Shown piece by piece: positions 1-6,582 of a stretch of DNA of 6,992 nucleotides (the first letter of the stretch is position 1; each line of letters begins with the position of its first letter). The translations under genes were made by a program, and so were the position numbers. The notes beneath the pieces were generated by a model. The model had not been told where the DNA came from and did no database searches. It saw only the letters and a list, made by a program, of their open reading frames with translations. Source of the DNA: Bacillota bacterium. GTDB lineage: Bacteria; Bacillota; DTU025. The stretch lies in NCBI GenBank assembly GCA_012842765.1, contig DUWJ01000132.1, positions 1 to 6,992 of the forward strand. Direction: 5' to 3'.

Positions 1-75
1 GCCCTTCTTTCTTCGGCATCCCCTGAAGGATGGGAGTATGCAATGGCGAATACTTCTTGCGTGAGGTGATTTGCC

Positions 76-1458
76 ATGCGACCCCGTAACGAGTATGCAG
101 AACCCTATCGAATCAAAATGGTCGAACCTATTAAGATGACGACCAGGGAGGAGAGAACGCGGAAGATTCAGGAGGCAGGGTACAACGTCTTCAGCCTCAG
201 AGGCGAAGATGTATACATCGACCTCCTCACTGACAGCGGAACGCCGGCAATGAGCGACACACAATGGGCTGCCCTCATGCGTGGGGATGAAGCCTATGCC
301 GGCAGCAAGAGTTTCTACCGTTTCCGGGACGTAGTGCGAAACATCACAGGCTACGAATACGTGATTCCCGCCCATCAAGGCCGAGGCGCAGAACACGTCA
401 TCATGACCGCCCTCGTGAAAGAGGGCGATGCGATCCTCGGGAACATGCACTTCGACACAACCATGGGCCACATCCTCCTCCGAGGGGCAGAACCAGTCAA
501 CCTGTTGAGGCAGGAAGGATACAAGATCGAAAGCAGTGAACCGTTCAAGGGCAATATCGACCTGGAGGCCCTCGAAAGAGAGCTCGAGGAGCGTGGGCCT
601 GAAAAGGTCCCGTTCGTGCTCATTACTGTCACATGCAACAGCAATGGCGGACAACCTGTATCCATGGGGAATATAAGAGAGGCTAGCCGAATAGCGCACA
701 AGCACAACGTGCCCCTGTTTTTCGATTGCGCCAGGTTTGCCGAGAACTCGTGGTTCATCAAGAACCGGGAGCCCGGATATGAGAAAAAGAGCCTCCTTGA
801 GATCGCACAGGAGATGTTTTCCTACGGAGACGGCTGCATAATGAGTGCCAAGAAGGATGCCCTTGTCAACATCGGCGGGTTTGCGGCAATGCGCGACGAT
901 AACATCTACCGCAAAGCTATCGAGTGGGAGATACCCTTCGAAGGCTACCTGACATATGGCGGCCTCGCCGGACGGGACCTCGAGGCCATGGCACAGGGCC
1001 TTTCCGAAGTCTTGGACGACGACTACCTTGAAGACCGCATAGGCCAAGTGGCCTATCTTGCCGACCTACTGCTTGCGAGGGGAGTACCGGTTATCACCCC
1101 CTCAGGCGGCCACGGCGTATACATTGATGCCAAAGCTGTGCTGCCCCATATTCCGCAACCCCAGTTTCCTGCTCAGGCACTGACTGTGGAGCTTTACGTT
1201 GAAGGCGGAGTCCGCGGCGTGGAGCTTGGCGCGTGCACCTTCGCCCGGACCGATCCGGCCACTGGCGAGACCATCTATCCAGAGTTGGAACTTGTGAGGC
1301 TGGCTATCCCCAGACGAGTCTACACTGACAGGCACATGCTATGTGTAGCAAGGGCTTTCGAGGGAATCCTCGAGAGGCGCAGCTCCATCCGGGGGCTCCG
1401 CATTACCTACGAAGCCCCTGTATTGCGCCACTTCACCGCGGAATTCGAAAGGGTATAG
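76..1458 (+). CDS. tnaA: Tryptophanase (L-tryptophan indole-lyase), PLP-dependent
   Basis: This 460-residue cytoplasmic enzyme is predicted to split L-tryptophan into indole, pyruvate and ammonia. It belongs to the beta-eliminating lyase family of fold-type I PLP enzymes and aligns over its full length with E. coli TnaA, including the N-terminus (AEPYRIKMVEP). Visible landmarks are IDLLTDSGT (48-56), GDEAYAGS with Tyr74, HQGRGAE (100-106), NSNGGQPVS (188-196), the PLP-ring aspartate Asp217 in FFDCARF, the Schiff-base lysine in MSAKKDALV (Lys260 by alignment), and Arg408 in VRLAIPR. Tryptophanase and tyrosine phenol-lyase are close relatives. Here Asp127 (FDTT) and His452 (LRHFTA) match E. coli TnaA Asp137 and His463, where tyrosine phenol-lyase has Thr and Phe. 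The residue after VE in VELG is Leu, not the Arg of tyrosine phenol-lyase. The start is supported by an AGGTGA-type RBS 6 bases upstream. No tryptophan permease gene is visible beside it. Confidence 0.96.
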   Translation: MRPRNEYAEPYRIKMVEPIKMTTREERTRKIQEAGYNVFSLRGEDVYIDLLTDSGTPAMSDTQWAALMRGDEAYAGSKSFYRFRDVVRNITGYEYVIPAHQGRGAEHVIMTALVKEGDAILGNMHFDTTMGHILLRGAEPVNLLRQEGYKIESSEPFKGNIDLEALERELEERGPEKVPFVLITVTCNSNGGQPVSMGNIREASRIAHKHNVPLFFDCARFAENSWFIKNREPGYEKKSLLEIAQEMFSYGDGCIMSAKKDALVNIGGFAAMRDDNIYRKAIEWEIPFEGYLTYGGLAGRDLEAMAQGLSEVLDDDYLEDRIGQVAYLADLLLARGVPVITPSGGHGVYIDAKAVLPHIPQPQFPAQALTVELYVEGGVRGVELGACTFARTDPATGETIYPELELVRLAIPRRVYTDRHMLCVARAFEGILERRSSIRGLRITYEAPVLRHFTAEFERV

Positions 1459-1562
1459 ATGGTTCCGGCCTCAGGAAACCAAGCTGTTCCAGCGTGATGG
1501 GCCTAGGGCAATGTGCAGGATAATCGGCGCGCATGACGAAATCTTGCGCATAAGCTCGAAAT

Positions 1563-1569
1563 GGAGGAG
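1563..1569 (+). promoter_or_regulatory. Ribosome binding site that sets the start of the 1577 lipoprotein gene
   Basis: GGAGGAG lies 7 bases before the ATG at 1577. The reading frame is open further upstream (to an ATG at 1511), but only the 1577 start has this RBS and puts a signal peptide at the very N-terminus. Confidence 0.75.
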
Positions 1570-1576
1570 TGGGCAG

Positions 1577-1954
1577 ATGAAGCGTGCTTTGCTCGCCACA
1601 GCCATGGTGATTATGTGTGTTGCGTTGAGCGGATGCACCCTGTATTTTGGGGGATGGGCCACCGCCAGCGGCCGTGTCGTTGAGCTCGTGGAAGCCGATG
1701 GAGGACAGGTTATTCAGGCCCCTGTGGTAAGCGCCACAGTCACATTGAGGTCGGCATCCGATCCCGATTACGGTTTGAACTGCCTTACGGATGCGAATGG
1801 GGAGTGGGTTACCCCGGCAAGGCTCAAATGCGACATGTACAACGTTACCGTCAGTAAAGACGGTTACAGCGAAGTGGGACCTTTCAGCTATCCCATGTCC
1901 GAGCGGAGCGCCCACTACACCATGGAACCAATCATAATGGAGAAGCAGAAGTAG
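1577..1954 (+). CDS. Small lipoprotein with carboxypeptidase-regulatory-like (beta-sandwich) domain
   Basis: This predicted exported lipoprotein has 125 residues. It starts with MKRALL, a hydrophobic core and the lipobox LSGC, so lipidation would be on Cys20 and the mature protein would be tethered to the outer face of the membrane. The rest reads as one carboxypeptidase D regulatory-like (transthyretin-like) domain: ASGRVVE strand, VVSATVTLRS strand, the turn LTDANGEW (about 72-79), then YNVTVSKDGY. These domains are common surface-protein modules without catalytic residues. The gene follows tnaA by 118 bases with no obvious terminator between, so co-transcription is possible. It ends before the hairpin terminator at 2000. 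The actual role is unknown. A similar domain begins the broken lipoprotein gene at 4977. Confidence 0.8.
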   Translation: MKRALLATAMVIMCVALSGCTLYFGGWATASGRVVELVEADGGQVIQAPVVSATVTLRSASDPDYGLNCLTDANGEWVTPARLKCDMYNVTVSKDGYSEVGPFSYPMSERSAHYTMEPIIMEKQK

Positions 1955-1999
1955 TCCTTGGTCGATCCGGGCCGAAGGCAATACTAGATGCGGCACAAG

Positions 2000-2033
2000 C
2001 GCTCTTTCCGCTTGAGGCGGGGAGGGCGTTTTC
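2000..2033 (+). terminator. Rho-independent terminator after the lipoprotein gene
   Basis: A 12-bp stem (2000-2011 with 2017-2028, several G-U pairs) closes a 5-base loop and is followed by TTTTCTTATT. It lies 45 bases after the lipoprotein stop and 57 bases before ldh, so it probably ends the tnaA-lipoprotein transcript and insulates ldh. Confidence 0.75.
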
Positions 2034-2089
2034 TTATTCCCCCCATTTGGGGAGCATACTCCTGAATACTTCGAAGGAGCGAATCCACA

Positions 2090-3058
2090 ATGAAACACCG
2101 CATCCATGTGAGGCGCCGCAACAAAGTCTCTGTGATCGGCGCCGGCCTCGTCGGATCCACCTATGCATACACCTTGATGCTGAGCGGCGCGGCATCAGAG
2201 ATAGTCTTGCTCGATGCCCGTGCCCTGCGGGCGGAGGGCGAAGCCATGGACCTGTCCCACGGCGCTCCCTTTGCGCCCCCCGTTCGCATAAGGAGCGGAG
2301 ACTGGGATGCCACGTCCCATTCAGACATCGTCGTAATAACTGCAGGGGCCGCGCAAGAACCGGGCGAAACCAGGTTGGATCTTGCCAAACGCAACGTGGA
2401 AGTTTTCCGGGACATAGTGCCCAAAGCAGCAGAAGCTAGTCCGGATTCGATAATACTTGTCGTCACCAACCCCGTCGACCTGATGTCGTATGCCGCGATC
2501 ATGCTGTCCGGGTTTCCCGCGAACCGCGTAATAGGTTCGGGCACCCTCCTAGACAGCGCCAGGTTCAGACAGCTCATAGGCAAACACTGCAGCGTCGCAC
2601 CGGCGAATGTCCACGCATACATCATAGGAGAGCACGGAGACTCCGAGGTCCCGCTTTGGAGCACCGCAAATATTGCAGGACTCCGCCTCGACGAGTACTG
2701 CCCCGTGTGCGGAAGGGCGTGCGATAGATCGGTCAGAACCCGGATCTTCGAGGAAGTGTGCGACGCCGCATACGCAGTGATAGAGCGAAAAGGCGCCACA
2801 TACTACGCAATAGCCCTGGCCCTCACCGCAGTTACCCGCGCCATACTACGCGACGAGAACGCTGTTATGACCGTCTCCTGCCTCGTAGACGGGTTCTGCG
2901 GGGCTCACGACATATGTCTCTCATTGCCCGCTGTGATAAACCGCTCGGGCGTGGATCGTTTCCTCCACATCCCACTCACGCAGGAAGAATGCGAGAGCTT
3001 CAAGAGGTCCGCCCAGATAGTGCAAGATGTTGCGGCCGAGGTTGGCCTGCGCAACTGA
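2090..3058 (+). CDS. ldh: L-lactate dehydrogenase (NAD-dependent)
   Basis: This 322-residue cytoplasmic enzyme interconverts pyruvate and L-lactate with NADH/NAD+, regenerating NAD+ during fermentation. The Rossmann glycine motif is GAGLVG (17-22), with Asp42 at the end of the second strand for the adenosine ribose. The active-site loop AQEPGETRLDL carries Gln89, the residue that selects pyruvate over oxaloacetate (malate dehydrogenases have Arg there), and Arg95. Other catalytic residues are Asn127 (VTNPVD), Asp155 and Arg158 (LDSARFR), and His182 in GEHGDSEVP. GATYYAIA (235-242) is also typical of lactate dehydrogenases. Length is normal for the family. The start is supported by AAGGAG ten bases upstream. 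Unusual is the cysteine-rich stretch CPVCGRAC (204-211). The gene sits between two terminators and is probably monocistronic. No allosteric or Rex-type operator was recognised. Confidence 0.96.
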   Translation: MKHRIHVRRRNKVSVIGAGLVGSTYAYTLMLSGAASEIVLLDARALRAEGEAMDLSHGAPFAPPVRIRSGDWDATSHSDIVVITAGAAQEPGETRLDLAKRNVEVFRDIVPKAAEASPDSIILVVTNPVDLMSYAAIMLSGFPANRVIGSGTLLDSARFRQLIGKHCSVAPANVHAYIIGEHGDSEVPLWSTANIAGLRLDEYCPVCGRACDRSVRTRIFEEVCDAAYAVIERKGATYYAIALALTAVTRAILRDENAVMTVSCLVDGFCGAHDICLSLPAVINRSGVDRFLHIPLTQEECESFKRSAQIVQDVAAEVGLRN

Positions 3059-3144
3059 GAAGTGGCATTAAGCTGTGAATGTCGTAGTCACAATGGCCGT
3101 GCCAACTTGCGTGTTCGCTGTCGGTATTAGGCGAAAACAACCCC

Positions 3145-3177
3145 AAAATGGGCTTTTGGCGATGAAAGCTCATTTTT
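3145..3177 (+). terminator. Rho-independent terminator after ldh
   Basis: A 12-bp stem pairs 3145-3156 with 3165-3176 (one G-U pair, loop of 8) and runs into TTTTT. The stem begins with AAAA and ends with TTTT, so it could also act on the other strand. It begins 86 bases after the ldh stop. Confidence 0.65.
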
Positions 3178-3202
3178 CCTGCGCCGGGCAGATATGAGAT
3201 AG

Positions 3203-4171
3203 GGCGAGGACTTCCAGATTGCAATGATTGGTCCTGCCGGCGAGAACATGGTCAATATCGCACGCATCGCCCACGACTGCCGACGCCGGGCGGGAAGGTG
3301 CGGTGTAATGGGCTCCAAGAAAGTCAAAGCCATAGTTGTGAGGGGAGGCCAGTTTGTGACCATTGCTGATCCCGAAAGAGTCCTTGCATATGGCAAGAAG
3401 ATGTTCCACGGCTGCTTCGGAAAGCCTGAATTTTGCAAGTGGCCCCCGTCGGCACCCCCTGGGAGCCACCCATTTTGAGATCGGAGGCGAGGCCCTGAAA
3501 GAGCGCATATGGCTGACTTATAAGGTATGTTTCTGCTGCCCCACGTCGTGCGGCAAGTATTCCCGCACAAGAGTGGGGGAGAAGTCGGATTACGTAGAGG
3601 GGCCTGAATAGGAGAGCGCAGCTCTCCTTTATGGAGGAAGCGGCTTACGCAAACTAGGTCTGTAACGAACTCGGGCTTGACACCATCTCGGGCCGGAACG
3701 TGACCGCGTTCGCTCTCGAATGCGCAAAACAAAATGGGGAGTGATCACCGGAGCAGCAAGATAAAGTGAGGAGATATCGACTCAGTCGTCTATTTGGCCG
3801 ACCGAACGATCAGGCGAGAAGACATAGGCGACAACATGGCCGATGGAGTGAAAGCCGGCTCCGAGAAGTTCGGGCAGGGTTCGGAGAAACATGCTATCCA
3901 CGGCAAAGGTCATCGAGCTTCTTCGGCGGATAAGGCCGTCCTTCGATCTCCTCAGCTGATGCCGACTGCAATGGGTGGAGATAGGATCTGAGTTCGACCA
4001 CTGCCCAGGAGCTGTACAAGGCCACCGACCCCTACAGGGCCCGCCGGGGGCAGACTCGTAACCAAAGAGCGGCTGGATGAGATGCTCCACGGCTACTACC
4101 GGTTTCGCAGATAGGATGGGGATGGCCCCTCCACACACAAGACATTGGAGAGCCTCGGCTTGAAGACCTTG
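3203..4171 (+). pseudogene. Decayed aldehyde ferredoxin oxidoreductase (AOR) family gene
   Basis: The intact family comprises tungsten- or molybdenum-bis-pyranopterin enzymes of about 600 residues that oxidise aldehydes with ferredoxin. Only fragments remain, in order but in different frames. Fragment 1 (3203-about 3430) reads GEDFQIAMIGPAGENMV then VMGSKKVKAIVVRG, ADPERVLAYGKK; the usual glycine-rich stretch before VMGSK looks shortened. Fragment 2 (about 3484-3608) has GGEALKE and CFCCPTSC, the CxxCxxxC cluster-binding motif, then VEGPE, a TAG stop and ESAALL. Fragment 3 (about 3634-3741) reads VCNELGLDTIS, NVTAFALECAK. Fragment 4 (about 3818-3910) is EDIGDNMADGVKAGSEKFG, GSEKHAIH. Fragment 5 (4034-about 4167) is GPAGGRLVTKERLDEML, GYYRFRR, TAG, DGDG, LESLGL. 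The N-terminal pterin-binding domain and a large part between fragments 4 and 5 are missing. With several frameshifts, stops and large gaps this cannot make a working enzyme. Which AOR subfamily it came from is unclear. Confidence 0.88.
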
Positions 4172-4263
4172 AAGTTGCGAATATCCTTTGGATCTTCCCA
4201 AGCGCGGGGATGTTGCGTCGAAACTATCCCGGCTCGTGCGCACGATCGGAGCTGACATAGGAT

Positions 4264-4497
4264 TTGAAGGTAAAGGTGATAGTCCACGGGCATGCCAGAG
4301 AGTACTTTCCTGACCTCAGCGAAAAGTTCGAATACGAATTCGCTCCCGGAGACAGAGCGTCCGACATGCTTACGGAGGAAGGCATCAAGAAGGAGTTGAT
4401 CAAGAGAGCGGCGGCGGACGACGAGCCTGTCCCATTCTCCCACGAGCTGTGCCGTGACGAAACCCTCATCCTTCTAACCCCGATGGCAGGAGGGTAG
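4264..4497 (+). CDS. MoaD/ThiS-like sulfur-carrier protein (beta-grasp, GG tail)
   Basis: This 77-residue ubiquitin-like protein begins KVKVIVHGHAREYF and ends LILLTPMAGG. The hydrophobic N-terminal strand, the length and the C-terminal diglycine after a proline are the signature of MoaD-type sulfur carriers, whose C-terminal glycine is turned into a thiocarboxylate that supplies sulfur for molybdopterin/tungstopterin synthesis. Small MoaD-like genes commonly sit next to AOR-family genes, which fits its place right behind the AOR remnant. The start is TTG at 4264. The only RBS candidate is a weak GGAG at 4248-4251, 12 bases upstream, so expression may have depended on the lost upstream gene. 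Frame and tail are intact, unlike its neighbour. It could still serve other pterin enzymes, or be a relic that has not yet decayed. ThiS or another sulfur carrier is less likely. Confidence 0.82.
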   Translation: MKVKVIVHGHAREYFPDLSEKFEYEFAPGDRASDMLTEEGIKKELIKRAAADDEPVPFSHELCRDETLILLTPMAGG

Positions 4498-4556
4498 CCA
4501 GCGAACCTTGGACCTAGCCATAGGCTTGGAAACGGGAACTAGGCCAGGTGCAACGC

Positions 4557-4606
4557 AAAGCCAAGGCCCCGGAGGGCTGGGGAAGCCCTCCGGGGCCTTG
4601 ACTTTT
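4557..4606 (+). terminator. Strong rho-independent terminator after the MoaD-like gene
   Basis: A perfect 16-bp GC-rich stem pairs 4562-4577 with 4585-4600 around a 7-base loop. After one mismatch the stem extends through AAAG (4557-4560) with CTTT (4602-4605), and TTTT follows at 4603-4606. It probably ended the former AOR-MoaD operon. Confidence 0.85.
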
Positions 4607-4610
4607 CCCC

Positions 4611-4962
4611 CACTCACAGAAGACTGGATGAATGGCATTCCGGGGCTTGCGCCTCGCCTCAACGAATTACCCACGGTTATGCTCTGGAAACCGCCGTACC
4701 TCGAAAAACCTCAAGCCGCCGATATCGCCCTCCCAATCGGCTGCAGCCCGGATTAGGATCACAGAGGCTCGGCTTCAGCTGCTCGAGGGTGTCTGGGAGT
4801 GGCTTGGCATACCCCATCGCGCACTTGCCAGCATGCGTTGGGCTTCTGTAGAACCGCCTCTTAACGGTGATTTGCAGCAAACCGCTCGCCAATTGGAGGA
4901 ATCATTGGGGAAGATGGCGACACGCTATCCTGTATTGGAAGCGACAAGACAAATACTGTTAC
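4611..4962 (+). other. Gene-free stretch upstream of the leucine-rich-repeat lipoprotein gene
   Basis: About 350 bases hold no gene I can recognise. The plus strand is open in frame with the following gene from 4632, and its later part translates to a helical-looking stretch (RQLEESLGKMATRYPVLEAT), but the start has no RBS and the composition of the first 40 residues is not protein-like. It presumably contains the promoter of the 4977 gene. I could not pick out a convincing -35/-10 pair. Confidence 0.4.
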
Positions 4963-4969
4963 GGGAGGG
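4963..4969 (+). promoter_or_regulatory. Ribosome binding site that sets the GTG start at 4977
   Basis: GGGAGGG lies 7 bases before GTG 4977. This start gives a complete lipoprotein signal peptide, whereas the longer upstream open frame does not. Confidence 0.75.
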
Positions 4970-4976
4970 ATTACAC

Positions 4977-6304
4977 GTGAAGAGGACCTCGCAAGCAGTC
5001 TGGTGTGCAACTCTCATCTGCATCTCTATGTTTCTGGTCGGCTGCGGCCTTGGGAATGGAGGAAGTTGCTCAGTATCGGGCCGAATCACCCGGGCCGAGA
5101 CCGGTCAGAGTGTTGAGGGCGTTACAATCACGTTCAGCGGCGGATTTGGAACGGCTGCCACTGGCATTGATGGGAGGTGGAGCAAGGTGGCCTGAAAGGT
5201 ACTGTGAGGGTGACGCCGGCAAGAGACGGCTGGGCGTTCGACCCGGTCGCAAGGTCGGTGTTTGGGGCGGCGACCGATATCAACTTCAGTGGCAGTCCGT
5301 CCGGCGGCATCGGTCTCGATGACCTGCGTTTGGAGTCTGCAGTTCGGAAGGCCATCTCCCGCCCGACAGGGCCCATACGAGTTGAGGATGTTGCTGCCCT
5401 CAGGCTGCGGATTGCGGCATTCGGCGTTTGGGCGGGATTTAGTACCTCACTGCCTGGAGGAACTGGACCTTGGGAGAAACAAGATACAGGATATCGCCGG
5501 ATTATCACGACTTGCCAATCTGAAGGCGCTGTCACTTCATGGAATGAGGTCTCCAACATCGCTGAACTATCAGCACTTACGTCTCTTGAGCAACTATACC
5601 TTAGAGTCCTGGCTTTCTACGAAAACGAAGTCTCTGACATCACCCCATTGGCCAGGCTGACGAATCTCGAGGTCCTTGGCATGCGCGACAACATGATTGC
5701 AAGCATTGCACCGGTATCAGGTTTCTCCAGACTTGAAGAGCTGTATTTTGAAAACAACCAAGTACGAGATATTAGCCGAATTTCAGGCCTTACTCGACTA
5801 AGAAGGATCGATCTTGATATGAACCAAGTCAGCGACATCAGCCCGATCTTCGCGCTCACGAGCTTGAACGAGTTTTGTGCCAGCAACAACCAGATACATG
5901 ATATCCAACCGCTATCTGGCCTTACCAACTTACGGAAGCTGAGCCTGTGGGGCAATCGGATCGAGAACATCCAGCCGCTTGTCGACAACGCCGGCCTGGA
6001 TGCGGGGGATGAGGTCGATATCCGGTACAATCCCCTAGACATTACTCCCGGGTCTCAAACCATGCAGAACATCAATGCCCTGATAGCGAGGGGTGTTGAT
6101 CTGAAATACAGTTCAGGCGAGTCGCTCGAGCCTTTGCTGGATGCGCCGCTTTCGGCAGTCGGATGTGAGCGGAATTTGAGTACGAGAAGAGTCGACTGGT
6201 CGCGACTTGCCTCTTCACTGAGCGGGCGCGGGGCAGCCCGTCAATGGCGTCGATATGATGGCTCTCCGCTGCCGCCAACCCAGGATGGAGGCGTGATTAC
6301 TTGA
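4977..6304 (+). pseudogene. Frameshifted leucine-rich-repeat (internalin-like) surface lipoprotein
   Basis: The gene starts well: GTG, MKRTSQAV, a hydrophobic core and the lipobox LVGC (Cys23), so the product would have been a surface lipoprotein. A carboxypeptidase-regulatory-like domain follows (CSVSGRITRAETGQSVEGVT ... GIDGRWSK) and breaks at about 5186, where one base is missing and the frame ends at TGA 5193. The domain resumes one frame over as GLKGTVRVTPARDGWAFDP, then LDDLRLESAVRKAIS and GPIRVEDVAAL, the usual cap before the repeats. Near 5430-5445 the reading is garbled: GI, TAG, YLT in one frame, then CLEELDLG in another. At about 5542 one more base is missing. From 5543 to 6304 the frame stays open through the repeats and a C-terminal cap (VDIRYNPLDITPGSQTMQNI). 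About 60 residues after VDLKY look unlike the family and may be read-through past a lost stop. Several independent indels make it a likely pseudogene. Sequencing error is the alternative. Confidence 0.85.
5478..6019 (+). repeat. Tandem 22-residue leucine-rich repeats
   Basis: Repeats of 66 bases begin with N-x-(V/I)-x-x-I and contain LxxLxxL. Units start at 5478 (NKIQDIAGL), 5543 (NEVSNIAEL), 5624 (NEVSDITPL), 5690 (NMIASIAPV), 5756 (NQVRDISRI), 5822 (NQVSDISPI), 5888 (NQIHDIQPL) and 5954 (NRIENIQPL). The first unit is one base short. The second is followed by five extra residues (LAFYE), which look like the end of another, mostly deleted unit. The other units are exactly 66 bases. Confidence 0.88.
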
Positions 6305-6333
6305 ATCGCCAGTCATGTGGTGAGCGGAGAGCC
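6260..6333. repeat. 11-bp inverted repeat around the end of the LRR frame
   Basis: GGCTCTCCGCT at 6260-6270 is the exact reverse complement of 6323-6333, with 52 bases between them that include the stop at 6302-6304. No U-tract follows, so it is not a standard terminator. It may be chance, a transcript hairpin or the trace of a rearrangement. Confidence 0.5.
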
Positions 6334-6582
6334 AATCTACCCCGGCATCCTCGCAATGCCTCCCGCGCAGCAACCGCGCGGACGCAATACCCATCCGGGG
6401 CATCACGCCGCACAATCCTCGGCATTGACGATCCCAGACGCCTTCATAGTCAATGCTGCAGACTTTTGTTGGCGAACGTCTATGCCAAGGTTTCGTACCG
6501 TATCGGCCCAAATGGCTCGAAACGCATTGACCCGCCGATAAGGCACGCATGAAGCGGCGTTGCAGCAGCCCACCGAAGAGCC
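6334..6582. other. Spacer between two converging broken genes
   Basis: No gene is recognised here. Short open frames exist on both strands without an RBS or a family signature. GC-rich hairpins are present: CCGCGC 6363-6368 with 6376-6381, and CAATGCC 6354-6360 with 6421-6427. No terminator with a T-run was found for either converging gene. Confidence 0.4.

Noticed and set aside
1..75. Possible TnaC-like leader peptide upstream of tnaA
   Set aside because: Short frames exist (for example ATG at 30 or 43), but none has a proper RBS. The ATG-30 frame runs into tnaA, the ATG-43 frame contains no tryptophan codon, and no Rho-related or arrest motif is visible.
375..761. Minus-strand open frame of 128 codons inside tnaA
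   Set aside because: Shadow of the tnaA reading frame; no RBS and no family signature.
2070..2083. TTCG-AAGGAG-CGAA palindrome with the ldh RBS in its loop
   Set aside because: Only four base pairs; too weak to claim translational control.
1433..2107. Minus-strand open frame of 224 codons across the lipoprotein gene
   Set aside because: It runs through the tnaA end, the lipoprotein gene and a clear terminator, and its translation resembles no protein family.
3528..4114. TAG codons in the AOR remnant read as a recoded amino acid
   Set aside because: TAG stands at expected Tyr or Trp positions (3609, 4112 and one near 3655), but the fragments are also in different frames with large pieces missing, so ordinary pseudogene decay explains them.
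5624..6019. 66-base periodic DNA read as a CRISPR-like or satellite array
   Set aside because: The period is conserved at protein level as leucine-rich repeats; the DNA of the units differs and there are no spacers.
6420..6582. Minus-strand reading that looks protein-like (RVNAFRAIWADTVRNL)
   Set aside because: No start with RBS, a nearby stop and no family I can name; not enough to call a gene or a transposase remnant.
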